The position numbers and the translations under genes were made by a program. Shown here in pieces: positions 5,596 to 5,836 of a stretch of 5,836 nucleotides of DNA. This stretch comes from Symbiobacteriaceae bacterium (GTDB lineage Bacteria; Bacillota_E; Symbiobacteriia; Symbiobacteriales; Symbiobacteriaceae), in NCBI GenBank assembly GCA_027356675.1, contig DAHVXO010000220.1:1-5836 (forward strand), written 5' to 3'. Position 1 is the stretch's first letter; each line of letters begins with the position of its first letter. The notes under the pieces are model-generated. The model ran no database searches, was not told where the DNA came from, and worked only from the letters and a program-made list of their open reading frames with translations.

Positions 5596-5836
5596 AACTA
5601 GACCCAATCTCTCCACAGCAATGGTGCGATCCGTTCCTTCGTGACGCTGAAAAACGATACGAGTTCAGTCTCGGGCATGAGGTTCTGAGGTTTCCCCACT
5701 TTGAGTTGACAGCTACGTGGTCCGAAACGCCTCTTGACGGCAGCTCCCTCTATCGTATATTCTCATGGAGTAACTTTATCAAGGGTGATGAAGCTCGCCC
5801 GGACGTCAAGTCCAAACCGCCGCGCGCTAATGGCTT
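5562..5836 (+). CDS. Unassigned open frame crossing the right IS end (partial)
   Basis: From ATG 5562 a frame stays open for 91 codons to the window edge, beginning MASAHGQVTGVKLDPISPQQ. It overlaps the transposase 3' end by 34 nt in another frame and runs through the right terminal repeat into the flank. The predicted protein is soluble, with several Trp and Phe residues (LRFPHFELTATW, IFSWSNFIKG); I do not recognise it. No good SD precedes ATG 5562 or GTG 5556. It may be chance, an IS-created fusion reading frame, or a sign that the true element boundary lies elsewhere. Confidence 0.22.
   Translation, partial: MASAHGQVTGVKLDPISPQQWCDPFLRDAEKRYEFSLGHEVLRFPHFELTATWSETPLDGSSLYRIFSWSNFIKGDEARPDVKSKPPRANG
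5662..5684 (-). repeat. Right subterminal inverted repeat
   Basis: On the minus strand it reads AACCTCATGCCCGAG then ACTGAACT, matching the left subterminal repeat at 4039-4058. Just outside it, TGAGGTT is repeated in tandem (5678-5684 and 5686-5692), so the right end carries this box twice. Confidence 0.6.
5694..5710 (-). repeat. Right terminal inverted repeat of the insertion sequence
   Basis: CCCCACTTTGA (5694-5704) is the exact complement of the left core 3999-4009. The outer GTTGAC (5705-5710) pairs with the left outer bases at three of six positions. Confidence 0.7.
5734..5761 (+). promoter_or_regulatory. Sigma70-type promoter candidate in the right flank
   Basis: TTGACG (5734-5739), a 16-nt spacer and TATATT (5756-5761) each differ from consensus by one base, notable in GC-rich DNA. 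Transcription would start near 5768. Downstream, ATG 5788 opens MKLARTSSPNRRALMA to the window edge, which could be the basic start of an exported or membrane protein, but the AAGGG before it is too close for a normal ribosome site. Confidence 0.35.

Larger units (their letters stand above)
3993..5710 (+). mobile_element. Insertion sequence, ISLre2 family, about 1.7 kb
   Basis: One transposase gene of the ISLre2 (UPF0236) type is enclosed by imperfect inverted ends. The inverted copies are GTAACATCAAAGTGGGG at 3993-4009 and the complement of 5694-5710, matching at 14 of 17 positions with an uninterrupted 11-bp core. The length of 1718 bp is within the usual 1.5-2 kb of the family. The transposase frame is unbroken, so the copy may be active. 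The family usually makes a direct target duplication of about 9 bp; 3984-3992 (CCCCATCGA) and 5711-5719 (AGCTACGTG) do not match, nor do neighbouring offsets. Either the outer few bases of the ends are misplaced, or the flanks have rearranged since insertion. Confidence 0.8.

Overview
The window is GC-rich bacterial DNA with strong purine Shine-Dalgarno (SD) sites, one GTG start and tightly packed genes. This fits a high-GC Firmicutes (Symbiobacterium-like) or Chloroflexota-type genome, but the sequence alone does not fix the taxon.

The left two thirds (1-3820) holds four genes on the plus strand, probably co-transcribed. They are the C-terminal half of a major facilitator transporter (cut by the window edge), a complete thiamine-diphosphate (ThDP) enzyme of the acetolactate synthase/2-hydroxyacyl-CoA lyase superfamily, and two MacB/LolD-type ABC ATPases that overlap by four bases. 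Gaps are 15 and 41 nt, then the overlap. The transporter and ThDP enzyme may form a small metabolite-handling pair. The ATPases look like two halves of one exporter, but no permease gene follows. The second ATPase carries an extra C-terminal domain that reads as a SpoVT/AbrB swapped-hairpin domain, the most unusual protein feature here.

The right third is an insertion sequence of the ISLre2 family (about 3993-5710). It has an intact DDE transposase (497 aa), imperfect 17-bp terminal inverted repeats, a second set of subterminal inverted repeats, and a 5' leader that can fold over the transposase SD and start codon. No matching target-site duplication was found at the edges. Together with the missing permease, this suggests that the element may have been involved in a deletion or rearrangement downstream of the ATPase pair.

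The 172 nt between the second ATPase and the element hold no recognised gene. The last 126 nt after the element hold a promoter-like sequence and an open frame that starts inside the element and runs off the window; neither is assigned a function. I saw no RNA gene, CRISPR array, phage gene or convincing intrinsic terminator. The best leads for something undescribed are the ATPase-AbrB fusion and the fold-back leader of the transposase. No wholly new system is evident.
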